DNA of 34,187 nucleotides from Bacteroidales bacterium (GCA_018334875.1 JAGXLC010000011.1:1-34187); one strand, 5' to 3'; counted from the stretch's first letter, positions 7,182 to 15,370 are shown. Notes: generated by a model not told the origin, from the sequence alone. Made by a program: numbers and translations.

Positions 7182-7360
7182 AGAGTCTGTCTATAATATC
7201 CGCTGGCTGCGTTACGCTCGTTTTTCATGCCAGTCGATTACTTCTGGTAGAGACGTACGGCCGTACCTCTCTACATTTGCCATTCAAAACCCGCAAGCCT
7301 TGCCAGCGAACATTCTAGACGAGACTCTTTCAAATCTCCTTGACTTTATGGACACACACT
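7182..7360 (+). repeat. Dispersed palindromic repeat, copy 1 (with nested palindrome)
   Basis: Imperfect terminal inverted repeats: GAGTCTGTCTATAAT through CCGCTGGC at the left (7183-7207) and GCCAGCG through TAGACGAGACTC at the right (7302-7327). A conserved tail of about 33 bases follows (TTTCAAATC, then TTGACTTTATGGACA). Copies also occur at 9946 and, inverted, at 25299. The centre differs from the other copies by a 28-base near-perfect palindrome at about 7248-7275. No protein is encoded. It has the look of a non-autonomous, MITE- or REP-like element filling the gap between the ferredoxin and the M20 gene. Confidence 0.8.
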
Positions 7361-7368
7361 AAATAAGC

Positions 7369-8580
7369 TTATGAAGTATCCACTGCATTGTGTTCATTCA
7401 GGTATGATATCGTGAGCCAGGCCAGGTTGGCCATACCGGTCTTTAGGGCTTCTTCATCGATGTTGAAAGTGGATGAATGAAGTGCACTTTCAATTCCTTT
7501 TGATTGATTACCCACGCCCAGTCTGTAAAATACACCGGGAATTTTTTGGGTATAATAGGAGAAATCCTCTGCTGTCATTCTGATGTCAAGCGTTTCAATA
7601 TTCCTTTCACCCAGTAGCCTTCCCGAATATTCCATGCATTTTCGGGTCATGTCTTCATTGTTCATCAATACAGGATAACCTTTGATTATGGAAACATCGA
7701 CCTGTGTATCATAACCGGAAGCAACGATGTTTTCTGCAATCCGGCGGATAAGCGCGTGGGCTTCCGCTCTCCATGTTTCATCCATTGTTCGGAAAGTACC
7801 TTCCATATAAACTTCCTCCGGAATAACATTGGTTGCCCCGTTACCGGTGATCTTACCAAAGGATAATACGGTGGGAATTGTTGGTGGTGCTTTTCTGCTT
7901 ACAATTTGTTGTAATGACTGAATCATCTGGCTTGCAAAAAACACTGTGTCATCTGTTTGGTGGGGAATGCCTCCGTGTCCTCCTTTACCTTTTATGGTGA
8001 TATAAACCTCATCGGAGGAAGCCATGTAGGGGCCCGCTCTGTATCCCAGTTTGCCGGCAGGGAGATCGGGATATACATGCTGACCGATGATTAAGCTGGG
8101 GACTGGTTTTTCCAGTACACCACTGTCAATCATTTTTTTGGCTCCTCCGGGTAACTTTTCCTCACCGGGCTGAAAAATAAATTTTACATCTCCGTTGAAT
8201 TCCGTTTGTAAATCTCTCAATATCATCAAGGCTCCAATAAGTGCCGCAGTGTGAGCATCATGACCACAGGCATGCATCACCCCTTTGTTTTTCGAGGCAT
8301 ACTCAATTTCATTTTTTTCTTCAATCGGCAAGGCATCAATATCGGCCCTGAGGGCCACAGTCTCAGACATACCAGAATCATTCCTTAATAAACCGGTTAT
8401 CCCTGTTTCAATCGGTTTTTCAAATTGGAATCCTTCATTGGTTAAGCACTCTTCAATATAATGAATGGTATCAAATTCCTGAAAGGACAATTCGGGATAC
8501 TGATGAAGATGCCTTCTTATCTTTACAATATAATTAAAATAATGCTCTGCTCGTTCAAAAATTCTTTTTTTTAGCTCCAT
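7369..8580 (-). CDS. M20 family amidohydrolase (N-acyl amino acid / hippurate hydrolase type)
   Basis: 403 residues from ATG at 8580 (MELKKRIFERAEHYFNYIVK); an open extension of 57 codons upstream lacks family similarity and is rejected. Metal-site motifs of M20D enzymes are present: MHACGHDAH (Cys105, His107), FQPGEE (Glu140-141), IGQHVYPDLPAG (His168) and a late LHSSTF. The insert between about 185 and 300 is the dimerisation domain. Members hydrolyse the amide bond of N-acylated amino acids with one or two zinc or manganese ions; the acyl group cannot be predicted. The C-terminus lies 9 bases from palindromic repeat copy 1, so that element may serve as its transcription end. Confidence 0.92.
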   Translation of the reverse strand: MELKKRIFERAEHYFNYIVKIRRHLHQYPELSFQEFDTIHYIEECLTNEGFQFEKPIETGITGLLRNDSGMSETVALRADIDALPIEEKNEIEYASKNKGVMHACGHDAHTAALIGALMILRDLQTEFNGDVKFIFQPGEEKLPGGAKKMIDSGVLEKPVPSLIIGQHVYPDLPAGKLGYRAGPYMASSDEVYITIKGKGGHGGIPHQTDDTVFFASQMIQSLQQIVSRKAPPTIPTVLSFGKITGNGATNVIPEEVYMEGTFRTMDETWRAEAHALIRRIAENIVASGYDTQVDVSIIKGYPVLMNNEDMTRKCMEYSGRLLGERNIETLDIRMTAEDFSYYTQKIPGVFYRLGVGNQSKGIESALHSSTFNIDEEALKTGMANLAWLTISYLNEHNAVDTS

Positions 8581-8797
8581 GTGATGTTTTTTCCTGATTG
8601 ATTTGATGAAAAATATGCATTTTGTTATTTTTATACTTTCTTTATATATATATTTTATAAGAGAAAATGAAACCCTTTCCTGATATTTGTCGTTACAACT
8701 GACGAATAGAATTTCACAGGGATAAATCAGTGAATGATTCAGTTTCAGCAAACATAATTAAAAAAATACTGGTTTGAAATATCCCTGCGTTGTAATA

Positions 8798-8831
8798 TTT
8801 GTATTCTTCTTAAGCATATTTTTTAACTTAG
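8798..8831 (+). promoter_or_regulatory. Possible promoter of the DUF1573 gene
   Basis: TTTG at 8798-8801 and TAACTTAG at 8824-8831. The -7 box has one mismatch to TAnnTTTG and the 22-base spacing is longer than the usual 19-20, so this is a weak call. Position is right for a leader of about 20 bases. Confidence 0.35.
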
Positions 8832-8857
8832 TGTCTCCAAAATAAAAATAACTTATT

Positions 8858-9943
8858 ATGAAAAGAATGCTCATTCTTTCGGGCTTGATATTGGTGTTGG
8901 CCTATTCCTTGAAAGCTCAGCAGAAAGAGCCGGAGCTTGTTTTTGATAAAACCACCCATGATTTTGGCCAAATAAAAGAAGATGGGGGGAAGGTAACCCA
9001 CAAATTTACTTTTACGAACACGGGTGCCAAACCACTTGTTATTAATGAAGTGAAGGCAGCTTGTGGTTGTACTTCTCCCTCCTGGAGTCAGCAACCCATT
9101 TCATCCGGTAAAAAGGGTTATGTGAGTGCTACATTTGACCCTCTCCGTCGTCCCGGCAGTTTTAATAAAAGTATACTGCTCAGGACCAATGCCTCGGATG
9201 AAACGGTGATATTAAGGATTAAAGGTAAGGTGCTGCCTAAAAAGAAAACACTGGCCGACAAGTATCCAAGACAAATGGGAGATTTGCGTCTGAAGTCACA
9301 TCATATGGCTTTTGTAGAAGTGAAACATACGGAGACTAAGCGGGATTCTCTGGCTATTGCCAATGCTTCCGATCAAAAGATGACTTTATCTTTTTCCGGT
9401 GTCCCCGAACATATTGATCTGAACACCAAATCAAAAGTTTTAAAATCCGGAGAAGAAAGTTATATTTATGGTACATATGACGCTACCCAGATCAACGACT
9501 GGGGTTTCAAAATGGATCGGGTTCGTATAAAAGTTAATGGAAACAATGTAGCTCACAATACATTGGTTATTTCAGCCAAAATTTCCGAGGATTTCTCCGA
9601 TCTTTCGCAGCAAGAGAGAAAAAGTGCACCGAATGTAGAATTTGAAGAAACTACATTCAATTTTGGTACGGCCAAACAAAATAAAGAGATAGAACATGTA
9701 TTTCGATTCAAAAATACGGGAAAACGGGACCTGAAAATACGGAAAATACGTGCCACGTGTGGCTGTACAACGGTAAACCCCGATAAAGAGGTGATTGGGC
9801 CGGGTGAGCGCAGTTCTTTTAAGGCTGTTTTTCATACAGGAAGCAGGGAAGGGCATCAGCATAAATCAATATACTTCATTTCCAATGATCCGGATAATAG
9901 CAATGTGAAACTTAATATAAAGGGGAAGGTTGAGAAAAATTAA
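8858..9943 (+). CDS. Exported protein with two DUF1573 domains
   Basis: 361 residues with an N-terminal signal peptide (MKRMLILSGLILVLAYSLKA). Two copies of the DUF1573 immunoglobulin-like domain are visible: about 28-124 (FDKTTHDFGQIKEDGGKVTH, ending in LRIKGKV) and about 273-361 (FEETTFNFGTAKQNKEIEHV, ending in LNIKGKVEKN). Each keeps the hallmark ACGCT / TCGCT motif with two cysteines. The middle (about 130-265) is probably a further diverged domain of the same fold. DUF1573 is widespread in Bacteroidetes and related to the ASH/PapD-like domains; its function is unknown but export suggests periplasm or cell surface. Palindromic repeat copy 2 starts 2 bases after the stop. Confidence 0.88.
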   Translation: MKRMLILSGLILVLAYSLKAQQKEPELVFDKTTHDFGQIKEDGGKVTHKFTFTNTGAKPLVINEVKAACGCTSPSWSQQPISSGKKGYVSATFDPLRRPGSFNKSILLRTNASDETVILRIKGKVLPKKKTLADKYPRQMGDLRLKSHHMAFVEVKHTETKRDSLAIANASDQKMTLSFSGVPEHIDLNTKSKVLKSGEESYIYGTYDATQINDWGFKMDRVRIKVNGNNVAHNTLVISAKISEDFSDLSQQERKSAPNVEFEETTFNFGTAKQNKEIEHVFRFKNTGKRDLKIRKIRATCGCTTVNPDKEVIGPGERSSFKAVFHTGSREGHQHKSIYFISNDPDNSNVKLNIKGKVEKN

Positions 9944-9945
9944 GT

Positions 9946-10058
9946 AGAGGCTGTCTATAATGTCCGCTGGCTTCGTTACGTTTATTTTTCATGCCAGTCA
10001 TCCGGTACTGGCCGGCCTACTGGCATTCAGAACCCACAAGCCTGGCCGGCGAATATTT
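9946..10058 (+). repeat. Dispersed palindromic repeat, copy 2 (right end decayed)
   Basis: Starts AGAGGCTGTCTATAAT and continues through CCGCTGGC, matching copy 1. An inner stem TGCCAGT / ACTGGCA is intact at about 9992-10025. The right arm reads GCCGGCGAATATTTAA, after which similarity ends, so the outer right end and the tail are lost. It fills the whole gap between the DUF1573 and meaB genes. Confidence 0.72.
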
Positions 10059-10073
10059 AAATCAATTGTTAGC

Positions 10074-11180
10074 ATGGATAATGAGAATGAAAAGCGAGAA
10101 AAGGGCGACAGTAAAAGTGCCCTGAATGTTAATAAAGGGATGGAGCAGCCGTCATCTATCAACAAGGAAGCAGCAAAGCGTTACAAAAGAAAAAAACGCA
10201 TTCAATATTCCTCTGATCAATATGTAAAAGGAATATTAGAGGGGGACCGAACCATGCTGGGACAGGCCATAACCCTTATCGAGAGCTCTTTGGATGAGCA
10301 TAAGGAGATGGCTCAGCAGATCATGGAAAGGTGTTTGCCTTACGCCGGAAATTCCATGCGAATAGGTATTACCGGTGTACCAGGAGTTGGAAAGAGCACC
10401 TTCATTGAATCGTTGGGGAGAAAGATCACCCATTCCGGCCGGAAACTTGCGGTTCTGGCTGTTGATCCCACCAGCGAGCGAACAGGTGGCAGTATTATGG
10501 GGGATAAGACAAGAATGGAAACCCTGGCCGCCGATGACAATGCTTTTATCCGACCCTCTTCTTCAGGAGATTCATTGGGAGGCGTTGCAGGAAAAACCAG
10601 GGAAACGGTTGTTTTATGCGAAGCAGCCGGCTTTGATACAATATTTATTGAAACGGTGGGAGTAGGTCAGTCTGAGATTTCTGTCCATTCCATGGTAGAT
10701 TTTTTTCTCCTTTTAATGCTTGCCGGTGCAGGAGACGAATTGCAGGGCATAAAACGGGGAATAATGGAAATGGCTGATGCAATTGCTATTACCAAGGCTG
10801 ATGGGAATAACGTTCAGAAAGCCGAAATGGCAAAGAAAGAGTATGAAAGGGCATTACATCTTTTCCCTCCGAGGGAATCCGGCTGGGAGACCCGGGTGTT
10901 GACCTGCTCGGCCCACGCTAATATGGGAATCGATGAAGTGTGGGAGACAATTCTTGAATTCATTCATTATACAAAAAATAATGGCCATTTCATGCAAAAC
11001 CGAAGAAAACAGTCCAAATACTGGATGTATGAAACCATTGATCAAATCCTTAGGGACAATTTCTATCAAACCGGTTTCATTAGGGAACAGCTTTCAAAAT
11101 ATGAAAATAAGGTCCTTGAAGGCAAAATGACTTCCTTTATGGCTGCTAAAGAGTTAATCAGTCAATACTATAAAAAATAA
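10074..11180 (+). CDS. meaB: MeaB/ArgK-family GTPase, methylmalonyl-CoA mutase chaperone
   Basis: 368 residues from ATG at 10074. A longer frame upstream runs through the palindromic repeat and is not credible. G-domain motifs: GVPGVGKSTFIESLG (P-loop), DPTSERTGGSIMGDKTRM (switch region typical of MeaB), IETVGVGQSE (G3) and TKADG (G4, guanine recognition). A charged N-terminal tail of about 65 residues precedes the core. MeaB loads and protects adenosylcobalamin in methylmalonyl-CoA mutase, the enzyme of the propionate/succinate pathway. The mutase genes are not in this window, though they are commonly adjacent. Related GTPases serve other B12 mutases (IcmF, HCM), so the exact partner is inferred. 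Confidence 0.92.
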   Translation: MDNENEKREKGDSKSALNVNKGMEQPSSINKEAAKRYKRKKRIQYSSDQYVKGILEGDRTMLGQAITLIESSLDEHKEMAQQIMERCLPYAGNSMRIGITGVPGVGKSTFIESLGRKITHSGRKLAVLAVDPTSERTGGSIMGDKTRMETLAADDNAFIRPSSSGDSLGGVAGKTRETVVLCEAAGFDTIFIETVGVGQSEISVHSMVDFFLLLMLAGAGDELQGIKRGIMEMADAIAITKADGNNVQKAEMAKKEYERALHLFPPRESGWETRVLTCSAHANMGIDEVWETILEFIHYTKNNGHFMQNRRKQSKYWMYETIDQILRDNFYQTGFIREQLSKYENKVLEGKMTSFMAAKELISQYYKK

Positions 11181-11242
11181 TACCACCAATTTTTTATTCA
11201 AGAGGGAAAAACTTATAATTTTGTTATTTTAACCCCGCATTA

Positions 11243-11292
11243 GAAAAACCGGTTTTTTGCGAAATTTATTGAAGCAAAAAGCCAGGTTTTTC
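11243..11292 (+). terminator. Long hairpin terminator after meaB
   Basis: GAAAAACCGGTTTTTTGC (11243-11260) pairs almost perfectly with GCAAAAAGCCAGGTTTTTC (11274-11292), with one bulge and one wobble, and ends in TTTTT. It separates meaB from the metal transporter operon and is nearly symmetrical. Confidence 0.75.
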
Positions 11293-11302
11293 AATAGCGT
11301 CA

Positions 11303-11322
11303 GAATTATTCTTGAATAATTC
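11303..11322. promoter_or_regulatory. Candidate operator of the metal transporter operon
   Basis: GAATTATTC (11303-11311), two T, then GAATAATTC (11314-11322): a perfect 9-2-9 inverted repeat 26 bases before the start of the binding-protein gene. Metal transport operons are usually repressed by Fur, Zur, or DtxR/MntR-type dimers that bind such dyads. Which family binds is not known, and the sequence is not a classic Fur box. It could also form a small RNA hairpin. Confidence 0.5.
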
Positions 11323-11348
11323 GGGTTAATTAATTCTTAATAAAATTT

Positions 11349-12242
11349 ATGAAGAAATTTCCGGGCTTTTTGTTTTTGATCACTCCGGTCTTGTTACTGA
11401 TTTTTTCAGGTTGTAATTCGGGTGAAAAGACCGAGAGACAGGATAAGGTCATTACTGTTAGTATATTACCCCAGAAATATTTTGTAGATAAGGTATCCGG
11501 GAAGCGTTTTGATGTGAATGTAATGGTTCCCCCGGGAGCCAATCCGGTTACTTATGAACCTTCTCCCAGGCAGATGAGTAATCTCGGAAATTCCCTGGCT
11601 TATTTAAAAATTGGGCATGTTGTGTTTGAGCAGGTCTGGATGGATCGGATCCGCTCGGCCAACCCCCGTCTTAAAATTTTTGACCAGTCGGAAAATGTAG
11701 ATTTGATTGATCATGGAGGTAACGGCTCAACGCATTCCCACGGCAAAGGAGTGGATCCTCATATCTGGCTCTCCCCCGAATCGGTTCAGGTTCAACTCCG
11801 GAATATAAGAGATATGCTGATAAAACTGGATTCAGTCAACAGAAAGGATTACCGGGAAAATTGTCAGGCTTTAATGAAAGATATTGATTCCCTCGATGCA
11901 GAAATCCAACATAGTCTTGAGGGCATTGATAACCGGGAATTTTTGATCATTCATCCTGCTCTGGCCTATTTCGCAAGAGATTATGGCCTGGAGCAAATTG
12001 CAGTGCAAAAGGAAGGCAAGAAACCTTCTCCTGCAAGGATTCGCAATTTGGTGGATAAAGCCAGAGAAAGAAATATTCAGGCAGTAATAATCCAGAAACA
12101 ATTCAGTACCGATGAAGCCAAAACTTTGGCCAGGGAGTTGGACGGTGAGGTGATACAGATAGACCCGCTTGCCTACAACTGGATGGAAAATATGAGAACC
12201 ATAGCGGGGAAACTGCGAAAAGCATTGAAAGATTCGGAGTAA
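11349..12242 (+). CDS. Zinc/manganese ABC transporter, substrate-binding lipoprotein (ZnuA/TroA family)
   Basis: 297 residues with a lipoprotein signal (LIFSGC, lipidated Cys22). It is a cluster A-I metal-binding protein: SILPQKYFVDKVSG near the N-terminus, DPHIWLSP with metal ligand His138, IIHPALAYFARDYGL with His202, and IDPLAY with Asp272. A histidine-containing loop (STHSHGKG) occurs at about 127-134. The first usual ligand, the His of a GxxPHxYEP motif, is replaced: the sequence is GANPVTYEPSP with Val67. It captures the metal outside the inner membrane and hands it to the permease. It heads a three-gene operon with ATPase 18 bases downstream. Zinc versus manganese cannot be settled. 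Confidence 0.9.
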   Translation: MKKFPGFLFLITPVLLLIFSGCNSGEKTERQDKVITVSILPQKYFVDKVSGKRFDVNVMVPPGANPVTYEPSPRQMSNLGNSLAYLKIGHVVFEQVWMDRIRSANPRLKIFDQSENVDLIDHGGNGSTHSHGKGVDPHIWLSPESVQVQLRNIRDMLIKLDSVNRKDYRENCQALMKDIDSLDAEIQHSLEGIDNREFLIIHPALAYFARDYGLEQIAVQKEGKKPSPARIRNLVDKARERNIQAVIIQKQFSTDEAKTLARELDGEVIQIDPLAYNWMENMRTIAGKLRKALKDSE

Positions 12243-12260
12243 TAGGGAAAATTGTGATAT

Positions 12261-13019
12261 ATGGCTAAGAAGATACTTGAACTTGATTCAGTAGCTGCCG
12301 GATACAATGGAAAAGTTGTTATCCGGGATGTCGATATGGAGGTTTATGATGATGATTTTATTGGAGTTATAGGCCCCAATGGAGGAGGAAAAACTACCCT
12401 GCTCAAGGTTATCTTGGGTATCCTTAAACCCCTGGCAGGTAAAGTAAGATATTATTCATTGCAGGATAAAGGGAATATGAAACGTATGGGGTATCTTCCC
12501 CAGTTAAATATGATCGACAGGAAATTTCCTATTTCCGCCATGGAAGTCGTATTATCCGGCCTGATGCCGAAAAATGGACTATTGAAGAAGTACTCACGAA
12601 AAGACAAGCAAATGGCTTCTCAGATGATGGATCAAATGGGGATTTCTCATCTGAAGCATAAAGCCATAGGGGAATTATCCGGGGGACAGATGCAGCGTGT
12701 TTATCTGTGCCGGGCCATTATTTCCAGCCCCAAACTCCTTATTCTTGATGAGCCCAACACTTTTGTGGACAATAAATTTGAGGGCGAACTCTATGAACAC
12801 CTCAGGGAGCTCAATAAACAAATGGCCATTATACTGGTCAGTCATGACATAGGTACAATAACCCCATATGTAAAAACCATAGCATGTGTAAACCTCGAAT
12901 TTCATTATCACCGTTCCAATGTGATATCGGAAAAACAGCTTGCAGCCTATAATTGTCCGATTCAGTTGATTACCCATGGTGATTTGCCTCATACCGTACT
13001 GAAAAAGCACAACAAATAA
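12261..13019 (+). CDS. Zinc/manganese ABC transporter, ATP-binding protein (ZnuC-like)
   Basis: 252 residues with all ABC ATPase motifs: Walker A GPNGGGKTT (about 38-46), Q-loop YLPQLN, signature LSGGQMQR, Walker B LLILDEPN with catalytic Glu, and the switch His in ILVSHDIG. It powers import by the ZnuB-like permease. DEPNTFVDN differs slightly from the common DEPxxGxD but is normal for this subfamily. The stop overlaps the permease start as TAATG, indicating translational coupling. The C-terminal 40 residues (NVISEKQLAAYNCPIQLITHG) lie beyond the ATPase core as in other metal transporters. Confidence 0.94.
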   Translation: MAKKILELDSVAAGYNGKVVIRDVDMEVYDDDFIGVIGPNGGGKTTLLKVILGILKPLAGKVRYYSLQDKGNMKRMGYLPQLNMIDRKFPISAMEVVLSGLMPKNGLLKKYSRKDKQMASQMMDQMGISHLKHKAIGELSGGQMQRVYLCRAIISSPKLLILDEPNTFVDNKFEGELYEHLRELNKQMAIILVSHDIGTITPYVKTIACVNLEFHYHRSNVISEKQLAAYNCPIQLITHGDLPHTVLKKHNK

Positions 13020-13843
13020 TGATAACAGAATTGTTTCAATATGAGTTTTTTATCAATGCGTTGTGGGCGGCATTGTTTTCAAGTATTACCTGTGGAATTA
13101 TCGGCGCTTATATTGTTTCCAATCGTATAGTTTTTCTTAGCGGGGGTATAACCCATTCATCCTTCGGAGGCATTGGCATAGGATATTACCTGGGAATTAA
13201 CCCCATACTAGGGGCAGCAGTTTTCAGTGTCCTCTCCGGGTTGGGCATTGAATTTTTTTCCAGAAAAGGGGAGGTAAGATATGATTCCATGATTGGTATA
13301 TGGTGGTCGTTAGGCATGGCCCTGGGGATTATATTTATTTATCTTACCCCTGGTTATGCTCCCAACCTGATGACCTACCTGTTTGGAAGTATTCTTTCCG
13401 TTTCCACAGGGGATTTGATATTTATGGCTATTCTGGCCGGGGTGGTCATTCTGTTTTTTATATTGTTCTACCATACCATTCTGTTTATTTCCTTTGATGA
13501 AAGTTATGCCAGGGTTTTTGGTTTACCCGTGAATGCAATGAAGAACATATTGATCGGTCTTGTGGCTCTTACCATTGTGATCAATATAAAAGTAGTGGGA
13601 ATTATATTGTTGATCTCCATTTTGACCATTCCACAGGCAATTGCCAATCATTTTACACAAAGGTTTGAAAAGATGATTTATTATTCTACTATAACGGCAT
13701 TTGTCGGAGTGATCAGTGGTTTATTGTTCTCCTATCAGTTTGATGTCCCCTCAGGGGCTTTCATTATATTTGCCCTGGTGGTTTTGTTTGCATTGGTAAA
13801 ACTTGTTTTATCCCTGAAAAAACGGTTTTTTACATACAAATAA
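13019..13843 (+). CDS. Zinc/manganese ABC transporter, membrane permease (ZnuB-like, ABC-3 family)
   Basis: 274 residues with about eight membrane helices. The N-terminal segment FLSGGITHSSFGGIGIGYYL is the conserved ABC-3 motif, and DESYARVFGLPVNAMKN carries the coupling-helix region that contacts the ATPase. IKVVGIILLISILTIPQAIA is the other family signature. It forms the homodimeric channel in the inner membrane. Its ATG overlaps the ATPase stop by one base. No repressor gene accompanies the operon. Confidence 0.94.
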   Translation: MITELFQYEFFINALWAALFSSITCGIIGAYIVSNRIVFLSGGITHSSFGGIGIGYYLGINPILGAAVFSVLSGLGIEFFSRKGEVRYDSMIGIWWSLGMALGIIFIYLTPGYAPNLMTYLFGSILSVSTGDLIFMAILAGVVILFFILFYHTILFISFDESYARVFGLPVNAMKNILIGLVALTIVINIKVVGIILLISILTIPQAIANHFTQRFEKMIYYSTITAFVGVISGLLFSYQFDVPSGAFIIFALVVLFALVKLVLSLKKRFFTYK

Positions 13844-13929
13844 ACATGATGTTGAGAACAATTATGCTTTTGAATAGTTATTCACAATTGAAAAGGAAGC
13901 ATTAGTAAACAATTAAAAACATTGTCATT

Positions 13930-15321
13930 ATGAATTATGATCTGATAGTTATAGGAAGCGGACCGGGTGGTTACGTTGCCGCCATAAGGGCTTCCCAGTT
14001 GGGAATGAAAGTAGGTGTTGTGGAGAAAGCAGAGCTCGGTGGAGTATGTCTTAACTGGGGTTGTATACCCACCAAGGCACTACTCAAAAGTGCAGAGGTA
14101 TACCACAATTTTAACAAGGCTAAAGAATATGGTATTAGCGTAGAGGGTGAGATTAAGCCTGATTTTGAGGCCATGGTAAGCAGGAGCAGAAAAGTTGCAG
14201 ATGGTATGAGCAGGGGGGTTCAGTACCTTTTCAAAAAGAACCAAATTGATCACATCCGGGGAACCGGCAAGCTGGTTGATAAGAAGACCGTCGAGGTAAG
14301 TGATACGGACGGCAACACAGCGAATTATTCAGCGAATCACATTATACTGGCTACAGGGGCGAGATCGAAGGAGCTCCCAAATCTTAAGCAGGACGGTGAA
14401 AAGGTTATTGGCTATCGGAAAGCCATGACGCTCCCTAAACAGCCAAAATCGATTATTGTTGTTGGCTCGGGAGCTATAGGAAGCGAATTTGCTGACTTTT
14501 ATAATTCAATCGGAACGGAAGTTACGTTGGTAGAGGTGTTGCCCAGCGTGGTACCTATTGAGGATCAGGAGGTCTCCAAACAACTGGCCCGTTCCTTTAA
14601 GAAAAAAGGCATCAAGGTGATGACCAATGCATCCATTGAATCGGTAGATACCACCGGTGATCTTTGCAAGGCAACCATCAAAACCAAAAAAGGAGAAGAA
14701 ACCAAAGAGGCTGAAATAGTGCTTTCGGCTGTAGGGATTACCCCTAATCTTGAGAATTTGGGAGTTGAGGAAATGGGCATTGAAATGGACAATGGAAAAG
14801 TCAAAGTTGATGAATTTTACAGAACCAATATGGAAGGGGTCTATGCGATTGGTGATATAGTGCAGGGACCGGCTCTTGCCCATGTAGCCTCTGCCGAAGG
14901 CATTGCCTGTGTGGAGAAGATAGCCGGGAAGAACCCCGAACCTCTTGATTATAGAAACTTACCAAGCTGTACATATACTTCACCTGAGATCGCTTCCGTT
15001 GGAATGACTGAAGAAGCTGCAAAGGAAGCAGGATATGAGATCAAGGTGGGAAAGTTTCCCTTTACCGCATCAGGGAAAGCAAATGCCGGAGGTGAGAGTG
15101 AAGGGTTTGTCAAGCTTATATTCGATGCCCAATATGGCGAGTTGCTGGGAGCGCACATGATTGGCGCCCATGTCACTGAGATGATTGGTGAACTTTTGGT
15201 GGGTAAGAAAATTGAAGCCACCGGACACGAATTCATCAAATCTGTCCATCCCCATCCTACCATGTCAGAGGCTATAATGGAAGCAGCGGCTGCGGCATAT
15301 GATGAAGTGATTCACATATAG
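13930..15321 (+). CDS. lpdA: Dihydrolipoyl dehydrogenase (E3)
   Basis: 463 residues. FAD-binding GSGPGGYVAAIRASQLG opens the protein; the redox disulfide is GGVCLNWGCIPTK (Cys40, Cys45). The NAD-binding fold is at VVGSGAIGSEFADFYNSIG, the second FAD motif at YAIGDIVQG, and the C-terminal HPHPTMSEA gives the catalytic His-Glu dyad of the partner subunit. It reoxidises dihydrolipoamide in 2-oxoacid dehydrogenase complexes or the glycine cleavage system. No E1, E2 or glycine cleavage genes lie beside it, so which complex it serves is open. The solo tail of the palindromic repeat begins immediately after the TAG, and a strong terminator follows. Confidence 0.96.
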   Translation: MNYDLIVIGSGPGGYVAAIRASQLGMKVGVVEKAELGGVCLNWGCIPTKALLKSAEVYHNFNKAKEYGISVEGEIKPDFEAMVSRSRKVADGMSRGVQYLFKKNQIDHIRGTGKLVDKKTVEVSDTDGNTANYSANHIILATGARSKELPNLKQDGEKVIGYRKAMTLPKQPKSIIVVGSGAIGSEFADFYNSIGTEVTLVEVLPSVVPIEDQEVSKQLARSFKKKGIKVMTNASIESVDTTGDLCKATIKTKKGEETKEAEIVLSAVGITPNLENLGVEEMGIEMDNGKVKVDEFYRTNMEGVYAIGDIVQGPALAHVASAEGIACVEKIAGKNPEPLDYRNLPSCTYTSPEIASVGMTEEAAKEAGYEIKVGKFPFTASGKANAGGESEGFVKLIFDAQYGELLGAHMIGAHVTEMIGELLVGKKIEATGHEFIKSVHPHPTMSEAIMEAAAAAYDEVIHI

Positions 15322-15350
15322 TTTCAAATCTATTTGACTTTATGGACAAA
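15322..15350 (+). repeat. Solo tail of the dispersed palindromic repeat
   Basis: TTTCAAATCTATTTGACTTT followed by ATGGACAAA is identical over 29 bases to the tail of repeat copy 3 (complement of 25301-25329) and close to copy 1. The palindromic body is missing. It begins on the base after the lpdA stop codon. Confidence 0.72.
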
Positions 15351-15370
15351 AACAGATTATTTGACAATAG

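Noticed and set aside
8581-8751. 57-codon extension of the M20 hydrolase
   Set aside because: AT-rich and unlike the family; MELKKRIFERAEHYF is the natural N-terminus.
9960-10073. 38-codon N-terminal extension of MeaB
   Set aside because: It is made of the palindromic repeat copy 2 and does not look like MeaB; the ATG at 10074 is preferred.
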